Positions 16,640 to 25,370 of a stretch of DNA of 64,000 bases are shown here, piece by piece (the stretch's first letter is position 1; every line of letters begins with the position of its first letter). The translations under genes were made by a program, and so were the position numbers. The stretch comes from Kribbella soli. Lineage in GTDB: Bacteria > Actinomycetota > Actinomycetes > Propionibacteriales > Kribbellaceae. The stretch covers positions 124,001 through 188,000 of the forward strand of contig NZ_SJJZ01000002.1 in assembly GCF_004331345.1 (NCBI RefSeq), read 5' to 3'. Below the pieces are notes generated by a model that saw only the letters and a program-made list of their open reading frames with translations, had not been told where the DNA came from and did not search any database.

Positions 16640-17189
16640 GGATGCGGGGATGCCCGGCGAGTGTCGACGTGGTGTCGGCGGCCTTGGTGAACCCGGCGTG
16701 CTCGAAGTTCTTGCGGATCCCCGCGTACGCCATCGTGAGATCGACCTTGCTGTCGCCGTTGTCGAGAGGATAGGCCTCGACGACCGGTGCCCCGTTCTCG
16801 CGCGCGAACTCGACGGCGCCGGCAATCAGCGCATACGAGATCCCTTGGCCGCGGTGCCCCGGGCGGACCCGGATGCACCACAACGACCACACCGGCAGAT
16901 CGTCCACCTGCGGGATCTTCCGGTTCCGCGCGAACGTTGTCGCCGCACGCGGTGCGATCGCGGCCCAGCCGACCGGCGTGTCACCGTCGTACGCGAGCAC
17001 GCCGGGAGCGGGCGTCGCCTGGCAGAGCTCCTCGACGTACGCCCCACGCGCCGGCCCGCGAAGCGAGTTGTTGAGCTTGGACGGAATCCGATAGCTCAAG
17101 CAGAAGCACACGTTGGACGTCGGCGACTTCGGCCCAAGCACCGCCCGCACGTCGTCGAACACACTGGCGGGCCGTACGTCGATACTCAC
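16617..17189 (-). CDS. GNAT-family N-acetyltransferase
   Basis: A 190-residue acetyl-CoA-dependent acetyltransferase. CIRVRPGHRGQGISYALIAGA is motif A, with the R-x-x-G-x-G/A pyrophosphate-binding loop, and GIRKNFEHAGF is the C-terminal motif B. The N-terminal part has a Cys-containing segment (SNVCFCLSYR) found in an actinobacterial subgroup. GTG start at 17189, four bases after the stop of the upstream 374-residue gene, whose last codons contain the GAGG ribosome-binding site; the two are probably co-transcribed. The substrate is unknown. Confidence 0.85.
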   Translation of the reverse strand: MSIDVRPASVFDDVRAVLGPKSPTSNVCFCLSYRIPSKLNNSLRGPARGAYVEELCQATPAPGVLAYDGDTPVGWAAIAPRAATTFARNRKIPQVDDLPVWSLWCIRVRPGHRGQGISYALIAGAVEFARENGAPVVEAYPLDNGDSKVDLTMAYAGIRKNFEHAGFTKAADTTSTLAGHPRILMRLDLH

Positions 17190-17193
17190 GGAT

Positions 17194-18318
17194 CTACCTC
17201 GGCCTCGCTGCTGGACACATGGTCAAGGAAACCTCGTCCGGACCACGCTGCTGAACTTCGAGCAGCTTGTGCTCCTCGGCGTACCGGAGAGTGTTGCGTA
17301 CGTCGTCCTCCGAGGCCAAGGTGCGCTCGGCGAGGGATGCGATCGTCTGCTCGGTGCCGCCCCAGAACACGACCGACACCAGGTCCGCGGCGTACGCGGT
17401 GTACTGATTCACTGCCTGGGATAGTTCGAGCCACGCGCTCACGGGATCCGGCAGTTGCAGCACGTCCTGCGCCAAGGGCTTGTCCTCGACAGCGGCGTAC
17501 CGGGTGCCGTCGAACGTGACCATCTGGAGCCCGACGTACAGCGGGAGCAGGTCGCGCCGGATCCTCGGCTCCGGGACGCGGACCTGCCGGGCGATCTCGG
17601 CGAGTGTCGGCCAACCGTCGCGAGGCTGGTTGACTCGCAAAGGCTGATCGAGCCAGTTCGGTCCGCGGTGGTGATCGGCGCCCCAGGTGTCGATGTCGTC
17701 GAGAGTCATGCCGCCGGTGCCGTCGATCCCGCCGGTCCGCCCGGCCCACTCAACGACGTTGGCTACCTCGATGTCCTGGAACCCGAGCACCGACGTCCAC
17801 CCCGGATCGGCCTTGCGCACCGGCGGCCGGTCGCGGCGGAACCAACGCGGTGGCTCCGCGGGCTCCTTGTCCGGCCAGAAGTCCAGCTGCCAGAGGTCGG
17901 TCGGCTTGAGGTCGTCCTCGTCCTGGGGAGGTTCGGGCGCAGGCGGCAGCGGGCGGTGCGCCGCGCGGAGGCGGTACATCCCGGGCTCACCAAGCCGAAG
18001 GTGCTCGTCACCGGGGCCGGTCGTGAGCCCTGTCAGGCTGACGGTTCCGCTCGGACTCAGGTACGGAACCTCGACGACATCGCTCCATTGGTCATCGTCG
18101 GCCGGGCGGTCGTCGCGGAGTTGCAGGCGGACGACGCACGGCCCGTCGCCGCCCGCTGCGTACAACCACCCGCGTCCCGACCGCCCGAGCGTGCCGACCG
18201 GATGCGCATCGGTCGCGGTGAGGTCCTCGTACCAAGATCCCGCGCGCACATCCTGCACCACGAGGATCCCGTCCTCGGGCAAGTAGTCCTCGTCCTCGTG
18301 CCTCCCCAGTACACCCAT
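17194..18318 (-). CDS. Conserved hypothetical protein with C-terminal winged-helix-like repeats
   Basis: A 374-residue protein I do not recognise as a named family. The first ~130 residues are acidic beta-strand sequence (ILVVQDVRAGSWYEDL ... CVVRLQLRDDR). A Pro-rich linker (PLPPAPEPPQDEDD) follows. The C-terminal third has two helix-turn-helix-like segments (PTLAEIARQVRVPEPRIRRDL and QTIASLAERTLASEDDVRNTL) that could bind DNA; that is inference. ATG at 18318. Four bases separate its stop from the GNAT start. Confidence 0.6.
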   Translation of the reverse strand: MGVLGRHEDEDYLPEDGILVVQDVRAGSWYEDLTATDAHPVGTLGRSGRGWLYAAGGDGPCVVRLQLRDDRPADDDQWSDVVEVPYLSPSGTVSLTGLTTGPGDEHLRLGEPGMYRLRAAHRPLPPAPEPPQDEDDLKPTDLWQLDFWPDKEPAEPPRWFRRDRPPVRKADPGWTSVLGFQDIEVANVVEWAGRTGGIDGTGGMTLDDIDTWGADHHRGPNWLDQPLRVNQPRDGWPTLAEIARQVRVPEPRIRRDLLPLYVGLQMVTFDGTRYAAVEDKPLAQDVLQLPDPVSAWLELSQAVNQYTAYAADLVSVVFWGGTEQTIASLAERTLASEDDVRNTLRYAEEHKLLEVQQRGPDEVSLTMCPAARPR

Positions 18319-18359
18319 GCGCGAACCGTAGTACAGCGATCCGACAAAGCTGGTTGGGC

Positions 18360-18935
18360 TCAGTGTTGGACGGCGTACACAAGCTTCTGGATGCCGTTGC
18401 CGTACGACTCGCTCGAGGTCAGGTTGAGGTTGAGCTTGTCGCGGTCGGCATCGCTGAACAGCCGCTTGCCGGCGCCGAGAAGGACGGGGAAGACGAGCAG
18501 GTTGTACTGGTCGATCAGGCCCGCGTCGGACAGGTTGCAGTTGAGGGTCGCGCTGCCGTTGATGATGATCGGGCCGCCCTCGGTCTCCTTCAGCGCCGCG
18601 ACGTCGTCGAGGGAACGGAGGATGGTGGTCTCGCCCCAGTTCGACACCAGGTCGCTGTCCTTGAGCGTGGTCGAGACGACGTACTTCGGCATCGCGTTGT
18701 AGCCGGCGAAGTCCTCGGTCATCCCCGGCCAGACCGGCGAGAACGCCTCGTAGCTGACCCGGCCGAGCAGCAGCGCGGTGGCGGCGTCCTGCTCCTCGCC
18801 CTTCAGCGCGTACGCCGCCTCCTCGAACGCGATGTCCTTGAAGGTCCAGCCCGAGTTGCGGTAACCCGCCTCGCCGCCGGGCGAGTCCACGACGCCGTCG
18901 AGAGAGATGAACGCGGTGGTGATGAGGGAACGCAT
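18360..18935 (-). CDS. Dihydrofolate reductase-like protein (RibD C-terminal domain family)
   Basis: A 191-residue protein of the DHFR/RibD C-terminal fold. TTAFISLDGVVDSPGGE is the first strand and nucleotide loop, ALLLGRVSYEAF follows, and GGPIIINGSATLNCNL plus LVFPVLLGAGKRLF are the later signature. Such stand-alone proteins are NADPH-dependent reductases of unknown substrate and are not essential folate enzymes. The ATG at 18935 follows AAGGAG. Two adjacent palindromes lie about 70-95 bases upstream. Confidence 0.88.
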   Translation of the reverse strand: MRSLITTAFISLDGVVDSPGGEAGYRNSGWTFKDIAFEEAAYALKGEEQDAATALLLGRVSYEAFSPVWPGMTEDFAGYNAMPKYVVSTTLKDSDLVSNWGETTILRSLDDVAALKETEGGPIIINGSATLNCNLSDAGLIDQYNLLVFPVLLGAGKRLFSDADRDKLNLNLTSSESYGNGIQKLVYAVQH

Positions 18936-19002
18936 CTGGTGCTCCTTGATGAGTGGTGGGTGGTGCTTGTGCCTGTGCGTCGTGCGGTCGCCGGCGGATA
19001 AG

Positions 19003-19029
19003 ACATTCGTGGAATGTGACGCCGGTCAC
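19003..19029 (-). promoter_or_regulatory. Paired palindromes upstream of the RibD-like gene
   Basis: ACATTC-GTG-GAATGT (19003-19017) overlaps GTGAC-GCCG-GTCAC (19016-19029). Both are perfect inverted repeats. They lie 68-94 bases before the start of the RibD-like gene and just past the methyltransferase stop, so they are likely operator or promoter elements. No cognate regulator is adjacent. Confidence 0.35.
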
Positions 19030-19047
19030 TCCGTCTTCAGTCCGTGA

Positions 19048-19809
19048 TCAGCTGGCGGTGACGATCCAGGCAGCGGAGTCGAAGAGAACACCGTCACCGC
19101 TGTCGTGCGCCGCGAGCATCGCACGCAAGTCGGCTCTCGCACGGTCGGCGTCGGCCGGAGTCAATTCCGCTAGCAGTGCTAGCGGTTCGCGGAGCTGGAG
19201 CACGTTCTCGTACGCCGTCTCGACATCGGGCCCGTAGTACAACCGCTCGCGGACCTCGGCAAACGTCACCTCGCCAAAGCCCGCAGACATGAGGATGCCC
19301 CGCGTCACCTCCGGATCCCCAAACACAAACGGCGACTCATCCCGAAACACCCCGTCCGCGCGGTCGGACTCCGTGGTGCGGGCGATTGTCGCCGGGATCA
19401 CCTGGGCCCATTCGTTCTCCGCCCGCGGCTGCCACACCATCGCGACGAGCCGGCCGCGCGGCCGCAACGCCCGCCGCAAATTGCCGAACGCACCCACCGG
19501 ATCGGCGAAGAACATCACCCCGAACCGGCTGATGCACACATCGAACGCCGCCTCCCCGAAGTCGTACGTCGCCGCGTCCGCGAGCAGATAGCTGATGTGT
19601 TCCTCCGCCGTACGCCGACGCGCGTGCTCAAGCATCTGCTCGGAAACATCCACCCCGACCACACGCCCCCGCCCAGCATCCGCGGCCGCCTCACGCGTCG
19701 TCTGCCCGCCCCCACACCCGACATCAAGCACCCGATCCCCGGCCCGCACCCCACAAGCAGCCCGAAATCGCCCCTGCAAGAACCGCATCTCACCGTCATA
19801 GTCGAACAC
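19048..19809 (-). CDS. Class I SAM-dependent methyltransferase
   Basis: A 253-residue methyltransferase. VLDVGCGGGQTTREAA near residue 27 is motif I and VVGVDVSEQML binds the SAM ribose. LADAATYDFGEAAFDVCISRFGVMFFADP covers motifs II and III, and RALRPRGRLVAMVWQP motif IV. The family (UbiE/Methyltransf_11-like with a C-terminal lid) methylates small molecules of many kinds. GTG start at 19809 just after an in-frame stop. The upstream region is the tandem-repeat block. Confidence 0.88.
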   Translation of the reverse strand: MFDYDGEMRFLQGRFRAACGVRAGDRVLDVGCGGGQTTREAAADAGRGRVVGVDVSEQMLEHARRRTAEEHISYLLADAATYDFGEAAFDVCISRFGVMFFADPVGAFGNLRRALRPRGRLVAMVWQPRAENEWAQVIPATIARTTESDRADGVFRDESPFVFGDPEVTRGILMSAGFGEVTFAEVRERLYYGPDVETAYENVLQLREPLALLAELTPADADRARADLRAMLAAHDSGDGVLFDSAAWIVTAS

Positions 19810-19900
19810 GCCCCCAGGCTAGAGCTCCGCCAACAAACACCACCTCCACGACGTGCCCGCGCGACGGATCCGCCTGGCGTCGCATCTGCTGCCCACGAGT

Positions 19901-20290
19901 GGTGGCTGGACCCGCGCGCCGGTGCCTGGAGACAGGAAATACCGTGTCCCGCCCCTCCATTACCCGTCCCCAGTCTCCGGATAGGCCGACTGTCTGAGTG
20001 CTGGGGGTCTGCTGGTTGGTTCAGGTGGGGTTGCACTCCCCAGTTCCAGTGGGTGCCGGCGGTGGTGGCTGGACCCGCGTGCCGGGGGCTGGAGACAGGT
20101 AATACCGTGTCCCGCCCCTCCATTACCTGTCTCCAGGTCTCCGGATGGGGTGACTGTCTGAGTGCTGGGGGTTTGCTGGTTGGTTCAGGTGGGTTGTACT
20201 CCCCAGTGGGTGCCGGCGGTGGTGGCTGGACCCGCGCGCCGGGGGCTGGAGACAGGTAATACCGTGTCTCGCCCCTCCATTACCTGTCCG
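19901..20290. repeat. Tandem repeat, ~160-base unit, 2.4 copies, each with a long inverted repeat
   Basis: Three successive copies begin with GGTGGCTGGACCCGCG at 19901, 20064 and 20221 (periods 163 and 157). Each has an inverted repeat. In copy 2 a perfect 15-base arm (20089-20103) pairs with 20122-20136 across an 18-base loop. In copy 1 the arms (19926-19940, 19959-19973) have three mismatches. In copy 3 the left arm (20246-20260) is intact but the right arm matches only for ten bases before the array ends. The loop sequence is almost unchanged in all three. A second shorter hairpin (CTGGGG with CCCCAG) follows in copies 1 and 2. Confidence 0.9.
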
Positions 20291-20312
20291 ACGCCTCCCG
20301 GGCGGGAGGTGT
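20291..20312. terminator. GC-rich hairpin downstream of the VOC gene
   Basis: CCTCCC (20294-20299) and GGGAGG (20304-20309) form a perfect stem with a GGGC loop, extended by three more pairs of which one is a wobble. It lies about 100 bases past the VOC stop on the minus strand. There is no T-run. It could be an actinobacterial-style terminator or simply the boundary of the repeat array. Confidence 0.35.
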
Positions 20313-20410
20313 GCCCGGGGCGGGCGGCGCGGGGAGGGGCGGGTTAGGCGGGGAGGGCGGGCGTCCGGGTAGGCGGGAGGCGCGCGGTTTGGCGGGGGAG
20401 GTGCGGCCGG

Positions 20411-21058
20411 TTACGTGGGGAGGAAGGTTATGGGGGTGCCGTCGGGGTCCTGGGTGTCGGCGGTGGGGGACTGGGTGGTGAAGGTTAGGTGGGCGATGGC
20501 GGGGGCTGGTGGGGGTGTGAGTTTGAGGGTGTCGGGGCCTAGGCGGAAGGTGTCGTCGGTGATGCGTTCCATGCCGAGGTGGGTGCCGTAGAATTCGGCC
20601 GCCGCCTCGGGGTCGGGTGCCGCTACCGCGACGTGCGTGAAGGCGAGCACCGGGCCCGTCGTGATGGGTGGGACGCGGAACTCTTCCGAGCGCTGCAGCA
20701 GTTCGACGCGGACGCCGTTCGGGTCGGACAGGAAGGCGAGCCGGCCCTGCCCGCTCCCGGCCACGCGGGGCGACGAGAGTTCGGTGTACCCGAGGTCCAT
20801 CAGCCGCGCGTAGTCGCCGTCGAGGTCGTCGGTCATGAAGCCGATGTGGTTCAGCCCGTACGTCGCCTGCGCGTCGGGCTGCTCGTGGTGGAGCAGCTCG
20901 ACCAGGCCGGTCGCGAGCTGGATGTGTACCCGGTTGACGCGCGGACCGGGCATGAACAACCGGTCGACCACCTCCGCCCCGAGCCCGCCGTAGAACGACA
21001 AGCTCGCCTCGAGATCCTGTACCCGACCACCGACATGGTTCAGCTCGTAGATCACCAC
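20411..21058 (-). CDS. Two-domain VOC-family protein
   Basis: A 215-residue protein with two VOC modules. The first runs from ELNHVGGRVQDLEASLSFYGGL to about 120 (FLSDPNGVRVELLQR). The second starts at LAFTHVAVAAPDPEAAAEFYG. His9, His82 (YGLNHIGF) and Glu117 may be metal ligands, as in glyoxalase-like or ring-cleavage enzymes, but the reaction is unknown. Two adjacent GTG codons (21058, 21055) could start it. It is divergent from the lipoprotein gene. Confidence 0.85.
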   Translation of the reverse strand: MVIYELNHVGGRVQDLEASLSFYGGLGAEVVDRLFMPGPRVNRVHIQLATGLVELLHHEQPDAQATYGLNHIGFMTDDLDGDYARLMDLGYTELSSPRVAGSGQGRLAFLSDPNGVRVELLQRSEEFRVPPITTGPVLAFTHVAVAAPDPEAAAEFYGTHLGMERITDDTFRLGPDTLKLTPPPAPAIAHLTFTTQSPTADTQDPDGTPITFLPT

Positions 21059-21128
21059 ACCACCGTAGCAAGCGCTTTCCGGAAGTGTCGCGGGACGGCG
21101 CGTTGCCCGGACTGACTACGGTGGTGGC

Positions 21129-21803
21129 GTGGCGAAACGCTGGTCGTGGGTGGCGGTCGGAGTACTGCTCGTAGGCGTCTGGGCGGCCTGTTCCGACAAG
21201 GACACCACCGCCAAAACAGACCCCACCACCAAAACAGACCCCACCGCGAAGCCGACCACCACAAAACCGGCAACGACCACCAAACCAACCGAGTCCAGCG
21301 CGAAGCCGTGGTACGACGACTACGATCCGGCGCACTTCGCGCCTGACGTACGGCGGTACGCCAAGCAGGCCGGGATCAACCCGCAGTTGCTGATGGCAAT
21401 CTTGTACAACGAGTCGTACAAACCGCACGACCCGAAGTTCGAGCGGCAGTGGGCGGAAGTCGATTCCGATCCGGCGTTCGGGATCGCGAACATGCACAAG
21501 CCCGCGTTCGACGAGACCAAACGCGGTCGCGATTTCGCGAAGCGGAAGTGGGAGGAGCTCCCGGACAACCCCGCGCTGGCGATCCAGGCCGCGGCCTGGC
21601 ACCTGCACGACCTGGCGAAACGGCTGCCGAGCAAACGCGCCGATCTCTACACCAAGGACGAGTTGCTTGCCCTCGGCTACAACGCGGGCGGCGGCAACAT
21701 GCGGATCTTCGCCCGCGGCCGCAAGGCCGGTTCGCAGGCCCAGTCGTACGTCGACCGCCTGCACGACAACTGGGCGAAATCCGCCGAAGCGCTCAAGAGC
21801 TGA
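21129..21803 (+). CDS. Lytic-transglycosylase-like lipoprotein
   Basis: A 224-residue secreted protein. Residues 1-21 are a signal peptide ending WAAC, a non-canonical lipobox, so it may be lipid-anchored. A Thr/Lys/Pro-rich linker (about 22-55) follows. The C-terminal domain resembles the SLT/lysozyme fold: LLMAILYNESYKP has the likely catalytic Glu, AFGIANMHK the middle motif and LLALGYNAGGGNM the late motif. Activity would be cleavage of peptidoglycan glycan strands. GTG start at 21129. The DUF1684 gene starts 11 bases after its stop. Confidence 0.8.
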   Translation: MAKRWSWVAVGVLLVGVWAACSDKDTTAKTDPTTKTDPTAKPTTTKPATTTKPTESSAKPWYDDYDPAHFAPDVRRYAKQAGINPQLLMAILYNESYKPHDPKFERQWAEVDSDPAFGIANMHKPAFDETKRGRDFAKRKWEELPDNPALAIQAAAWHLHDLAKRLPSKRADLYTKDELLALGYNAGGGNMRIFARGRKAGSQAQSYVDRLHDNWAKSAEALKS

Positions 21804-21814
21804 CAGGAGACACC

Positions 21815-22429
21815 GTGAACCTAGGGAACTTCGGGGCACCCGCGCTGGCCGTCGCCGACTGGCGCCGACAGGTCTTCGCGCTCTACCGAGACGTCCGCGC
21901 CGAGAACGATCCCGCCGCCGCCCACGCCCGATGGCAGGCCGCCCGCAACGAGCTGCTGACGAACCACCCCGCCTCACCGGTCCCGCCGGAAAAGCGCGCG
22001 ACGTACGCCGGTGCGCCCGTCGCGCCGTACCGTCCGGAGTTCCGGTTCGAGGCGACCATCGAGACCGACGTGAAGCCGTTCAGCTGGGAGTTCCAGTCCG
22101 CGACCGACGGGGTGATCCCCTTCTCGCGCGTCGGCGTGCTCCAGTTGCCGGTGGGGGACCTGGACGTGTGGTGGCTGGAGTCGTACGGCGGCGGCCTGTT
22201 CGTCCCGGTGAAGGACGCGCTGGCGGGCAAGTCGACGTACGGCGGCGGCCGCTACCTGATCGACACGGTGAAGGGCGCGGACCTGGGCGGCGACCTTCAC
22301 GAGTTCGTCGTCGACCTGAACTTCGCGTACAACCCGTCCTGCGCCTACAGCCCGGAGTGGACCTGCCCGCTGGCACCGGCAGCCAACACCGTGGGTGTCG
22401 AGCTGCCGGTGGGCGAGCTATCAGGCTGA
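21815..22429 (+). CDS. DUF1684 domain protein
   Basis: A 204-residue protein matching DUF1684. It has ADWRRQVFALYRDVR at the N-terminus, YGGGRYLIDTVKGADLG in the middle and the hallmark DLNFAYNPSCAYSPEWTCPL at the C-terminus. The conserved Cys pair in the last motif may bind metal; function is unknown. The GTG at 21815 has CAGGAGAC just upstream. It is probably co-transcribed with the lipoprotein gene. The last nine bases overlap the convergent helicase gene. Confidence 0.88.
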   Translation: MNLGNFGAPALAVADWRRQVFALYRDVRAENDPAAAHARWQAARNELLTNHPASPVPPEKRATYAGAPVAPYRPEFRFEATIETDVKPFSWEFQSATDGVIPFSRVGVLQLPVGDLDVWWLESYGGGLFVPVKDALAGKSTYGGGRYLIDTVKGADLGGDLHEFVVDLNFAYNPSCAYSPEWTCPLAPAANTVGVELPVGELSG

Positions 22430-24574
22430 GGCTTCCAGCGCCCGGGTGAGGAGGGCGGCCAGCGCTTCCAGCTGGAAGTCCGCCGAGGAGGCGACCTCTT
22501 CGTCGGAGCCGTCGAGGGCCTTGGCAGCCAGACCGGCCTTGGCGTCGATCAGGTCCGCCACCCGGGTGTCGATGGTCTGCGCGGCGATGATCCGCCACGC
22601 GGTGACCGGCTCGTCCTGGCCGATCCGGTGCACCCGGTCGATGGCCTGGGTCTGCTCGGCGTTCGTCCAGGACAGCTCGGCGAGCACGACGTTCGAGGAG
22701 ACCTGCAGGTTGATGCCGACGCCGGCGGTCAGCAGCGAGCAGACCGCGATCGACACCTCGGGATCGTTGACGAAGGCATCGATGTTCTTCTGCCGGGTCC
22801 GTGCGGTCTGGTCGCCGCGGATCGAGGAGTACCGGATGCCGCGCTCGGCGAACAGCTCCTCGGCGGTGTCCATCACCTCGATGTGGCGGGCGAAGAACAC
22901 GACCTTGCCGACGTTCTGCGCGAGTTGCGCCGCGTAGTCGGCCGCCAGGCCCGCCTTGGCCTGACCGATCCGGCGGAACAGGCTGAACACGTTGTCGCCG
23001 GTCTTCTTGGCCGCCATCTCGGTCCGCTCCCAGCCGGCGACCTGGCGGACCAGGTCGTGGTCGATGCCGTCCACGACGACACCCGAACGGCGGGTCTCCA
23101 GCGCGGTCCGGTACCGCGCGACGAGACGGTCCGCGAGCTCCCGCTCGGCGGCCCGGATCGAGCGGCCGACGGCACCGTCGAGCTCGACCGGGAGGTCGGC
23201 GATCCGGCGGGCCGGGATGTCCGCGGCAACGTCGACCTTGCGGCGTCGGACGATGCCCATGTCGATGACGCTGGCCCGCGCAGCCGCGTTGAACCCGGGG
23301 TCGGCCGGGGTCAGGTCGGTCGCGTCGAGCTTCTCCATCAGCTCGGCCCGCGGCGCCTTCTCGTCGATCCAGCCGAGGAACTCCCAGATCGCGGTGAAGT
23401 CCTCGATCGAGTTGATCAGCGGTGTACCGGTGAGAGCCATCAGCAGCGGCCGGGCGGTCCGGCTGCGGATCCGGTTGGCCAGGTCGAGCACGTTCCGGGA
23501 CCGCTGCGACTTCTTGTTCTTGATGAAGTGCGCCTCGTCGACGACCATGCCGCGGAACCCGAGGTCGCCGAGCCAGCCGACGTGCCGGTCGAGGATCTCG
23601 TAGTTCACCACCACGATGTCCGCGAAACCGTCGATCGTGTCACCGTCGCCGTGGATCACGGTCGGCGTACGGCGGGGTGTCCAGAGGCCGGCCTCGCGGG
23701 CCCAGTTCGTCTTCACGACGTTCGGCACGACGGCCAGCAGGGGGTAGGCGTCGGCTGCCTGCGCGGCGAGCAGCGCCTGGGCGGTCTTGCCCAGACCGGG
23801 CTCGTCGGCGAGCAGGAACGTCCGGTGGCCCTCCGCCGCGGCTTCGATCAGCCCGGCCTGGTGCGGCATCAGCTCGAGCCCGCGGAGACGAAGCGCGTCG
23901 ATGCCACCGGCGAGCTGCAGCGGCGTCGGGTCGGGCAGGTGCATGGTGGCCGAGGCTGCGGCGTGCTCGAACGAGCGCAGGAGCGGTCCGATCAGCTCCC
24001 AGCCGCCGAGCCGGCTCGGCTTGGCGGCCCGGGCCGGGGCGTTCGAGAAGTCCGGGGGGAGGAACGGGTTCGCGAGCTGCCGGGACACGACGGCCTGCGG
24101 GACCACCCGACGGGTCTGCGTCTCCGGGGGAGCGGCCGGTTGCTCCGGCTGCGGCTCCTCGGGCGCCTCCATCCCGGCGTCCTCCAGCATCTGCCGCTTG
24201 AGCGCGGCCGCCGCCTCGGAGATCACCGCGTCCTCGGCCAGCAGGCCGAGCAGCGAGGGCTCGAGCGCGGCGGTCTTCGCCAGGATCGTCGCGATCCCGT
24301 CGAGCCGCCGGAGCTGCTCGGTGCGGTACGCCTCGGTGGCGGATTCGGCGCCGTTCACCCGGGACCGCTCCTCGCGGACCAGCAGGGCGACGATCTGGAA
24401 CTTCGTCCGGGTCGACGGCTTGATCGCGCCGCGGGTGACCGCGGCCTCGACCTCGCGCACAGCCTGTGCGAGGACCTGGATCAGACCGTCGGACTCGCCG
24501 TCACGGACGCGACGCCGGCGACGGGGAGCGGAACGGGTAGCGCCGGGCTGGCGCTGACCTCGTCGGGCCAACAT
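22421..24574 (-). CDS. SNF2-family DEAD/H-box helicase
   Basis: A 717-residue Swi2/Snf2-type ATPase. An Arg-rich N-terminus and a helical region to about 165 precede the core. Motif I is DEPGLGKT (257-264), motif II DEAH (347-350), and motif III ALTGTPL. The C-terminal RecA lobe has VVFFARHIEVMD, SLLTAGVGINLQ (motif V) and QAIDRVHRIGQ (motif VI). These proteins translocate on double-stranded DNA and remodel bound protein rather than unwind it. The ATG at 24574 has AGGAGGAA upstream; the longer open frame is not supported. A UdgX gene lies about 0.8 kb upstream, perhaps a loose DNA-repair neighbourhood. Confidence 0.92.
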   Translation of the reverse strand: MLARRGQRQPGATRSAPRRRRRVRDGESDGLIQVLAQAVREVEAAVTRGAIKPSTRTKFQIVALLVREERSRVNGAESATEAYRTEQLRRLDGIATILAKTAALEPSLLGLLAEDAVISEAAAALKRQMLEDAGMEAPEEPQPEQPAAPPETQTRRVVPQAVVSRQLANPFLPPDFSNAPARAAKPSRLGGWELIGPLLRSFEHAAASATMHLPDPTPLQLAGGIDALRLRGLELMPHQAGLIEAAAEGHRTFLLADEPGLGKTAQALLAAQAADAYPLLAVVPNVVKTNWAREAGLWTPRRTPTVIHGDGDTIDGFADIVVVNYEILDRHVGWLGDLGFRGMVVDEAHFIKNKKSQRSRNVLDLANRIRSRTARPLLMALTGTPLINSIEDFTAIWEFLGWIDEKAPRAELMEKLDATDLTPADPGFNAAARASVIDMGIVRRRKVDVAADIPARRIADLPVELDGAVGRSIRAAERELADRLVARYRTALETRRSGVVVDGIDHDLVRQVAGWERTEMAAKKTGDNVFSLFRRIGQAKAGLAADYAAQLAQNVGKVVFFARHIEVMDTAEELFAERGIRYSSIRGDQTARTRQKNIDAFVNDPEVSIAVCSLLTAGVGINLQVSSNVVLAELSWTNAEQTQAIDRVHRIGQDEPVTAWRIIAAQTIDTRVADLIDAKAGLAAKALDGSDEEVASSADFQLEALAALLTRALEASA

Positions 24575-24890
24575 TTCCTCCTGTGTCGTGCCACGGCGGA
24601 GCCGTGACGGAATACCGGACCACGCGGGGACCGACCCGCCGACGAGGCGCGACCCCGTGACGTACCCAATGACGTGCAGAGGGCCGTCCAGAGGGTCCCC
24701 CAGGAACACGGCTCAGAATGCACCGCTCCTGTGTGCGCGATCGAGATCCCATGCTACCCGCACTCGCCAGAATGTTGCAGACCGGCACCACGAACCAGTC
24801 ATTATCCGGAGCAAATCGACTGCGACATCGACCGCGACATCGACGCGGCCGACCTCTAAAGTGGCATCGAGTCCTAGCTTTGGAGGCCGG
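24575..24890. other. Intergenic region between divergent genes
   Basis: 316 bases separate the divergent SNF2 gene and the 159-residue hypothetical gene. A short imperfect direct repeat (GCGACATCGAC occurs twice near 24826-24845) is the only pattern. I see no tRNA, hairpin of note or convincing promoter. Confidence 0.5.
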
Positions 24891-25370
24891 ATGGCAGAGG
24901 ATTCGCATGTGCTGGAGGCCGGGCAGGCTCCGACGCCGTTCACCGCCGCCGAGATCCGGATGGCGACGAGGGTGGGGAAGTCCATCACGCGCCGCGTCGA
25001 ATCGGCCGGAGCGGATCCGTTCCTGCTGATCAGCACGTACGTCGAGTGCGACGAGGCCGGCGCCACACTGGAGCGTTCGCGGCTGTCGCTCGACGGCTCT
25101 CCGCTCGGCGAGCCGGAGGTGATGAAGGCGACCTGGCTCGACCTGCAGCGGCACGCCTCGTTCACGGCCGACGACACGACGATCGAGCCGGACCGGATCG
25201 AGACCGGGATCGGCGCGCTGGACTGCCTGCGCTACACCGTGCGGCACGGCGGGACCGACGAGATCTTCTGGTTCGCGACCAGCCTGCCGGGCATGCCGAT
25301 CCAGCAGATGACCCGGACCGACGGGCAGATCGTGGAGTCCGTCTCGGTGGTCGACTACACGATCGCCTGA
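24891..25370 (+). CDS. Conserved hypothetical protein
   Basis: A 159-residue protein, ATG at 24891 preceded by TGGAGG. It starts with a helical segment (TAAEIRMATRVGKSITRRV). The remaining residues look like an antiparallel beta barrel (FLLISTYVEC, LDCLRYTV, EIFWFATSLPGMPIQQMTR). No membrane or signal segment is present. I cannot name the family. It overlaps the convergent UdgX gene by 16 bases at the 3' end. Confidence 0.6.
   Translation: MAEDSHVLEAGQAPTPFTAAEIRMATRVGKSITRRVESAGADPFLLISTYVECDEAGATLERSRLSLDGSPLGEPEVMKATWLDLQRHASFTADDTTIEPDRIETGIGALDCLRYTVRHGGTDEIFWFATSLPGMPIQQMTRTDGQIVESVSVVDYTIA

Larger units (their letters stand above)
19810..20410. other. Gene-free block holding tandem hairpin repeats and a G-rich tract
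   Basis: About 600 bases between two minus-strand genes have no credible gene; open frames read through it only because of high GC. It contains a three-unit tandem repeat (19901-20290), an imperfect hairpin (20291-20312) and a guanine-rich tract on the plus strand (20331-20361). See the separate entries. Confidence 0.8.

Noticed and set aside
19597..20259. Open frames on the plus strand across the tandem repeats
   Set aside because: They have repeated Pro/Gly/Arg-rich sequence created by the DNA repeat, no ribosome-binding site, and no protein-like pattern.
19901..20290. CRISPR array
   Set aside because: The unit is ~160 bases with no short repeat/variable spacer alternation, and no cas gene is in the window.
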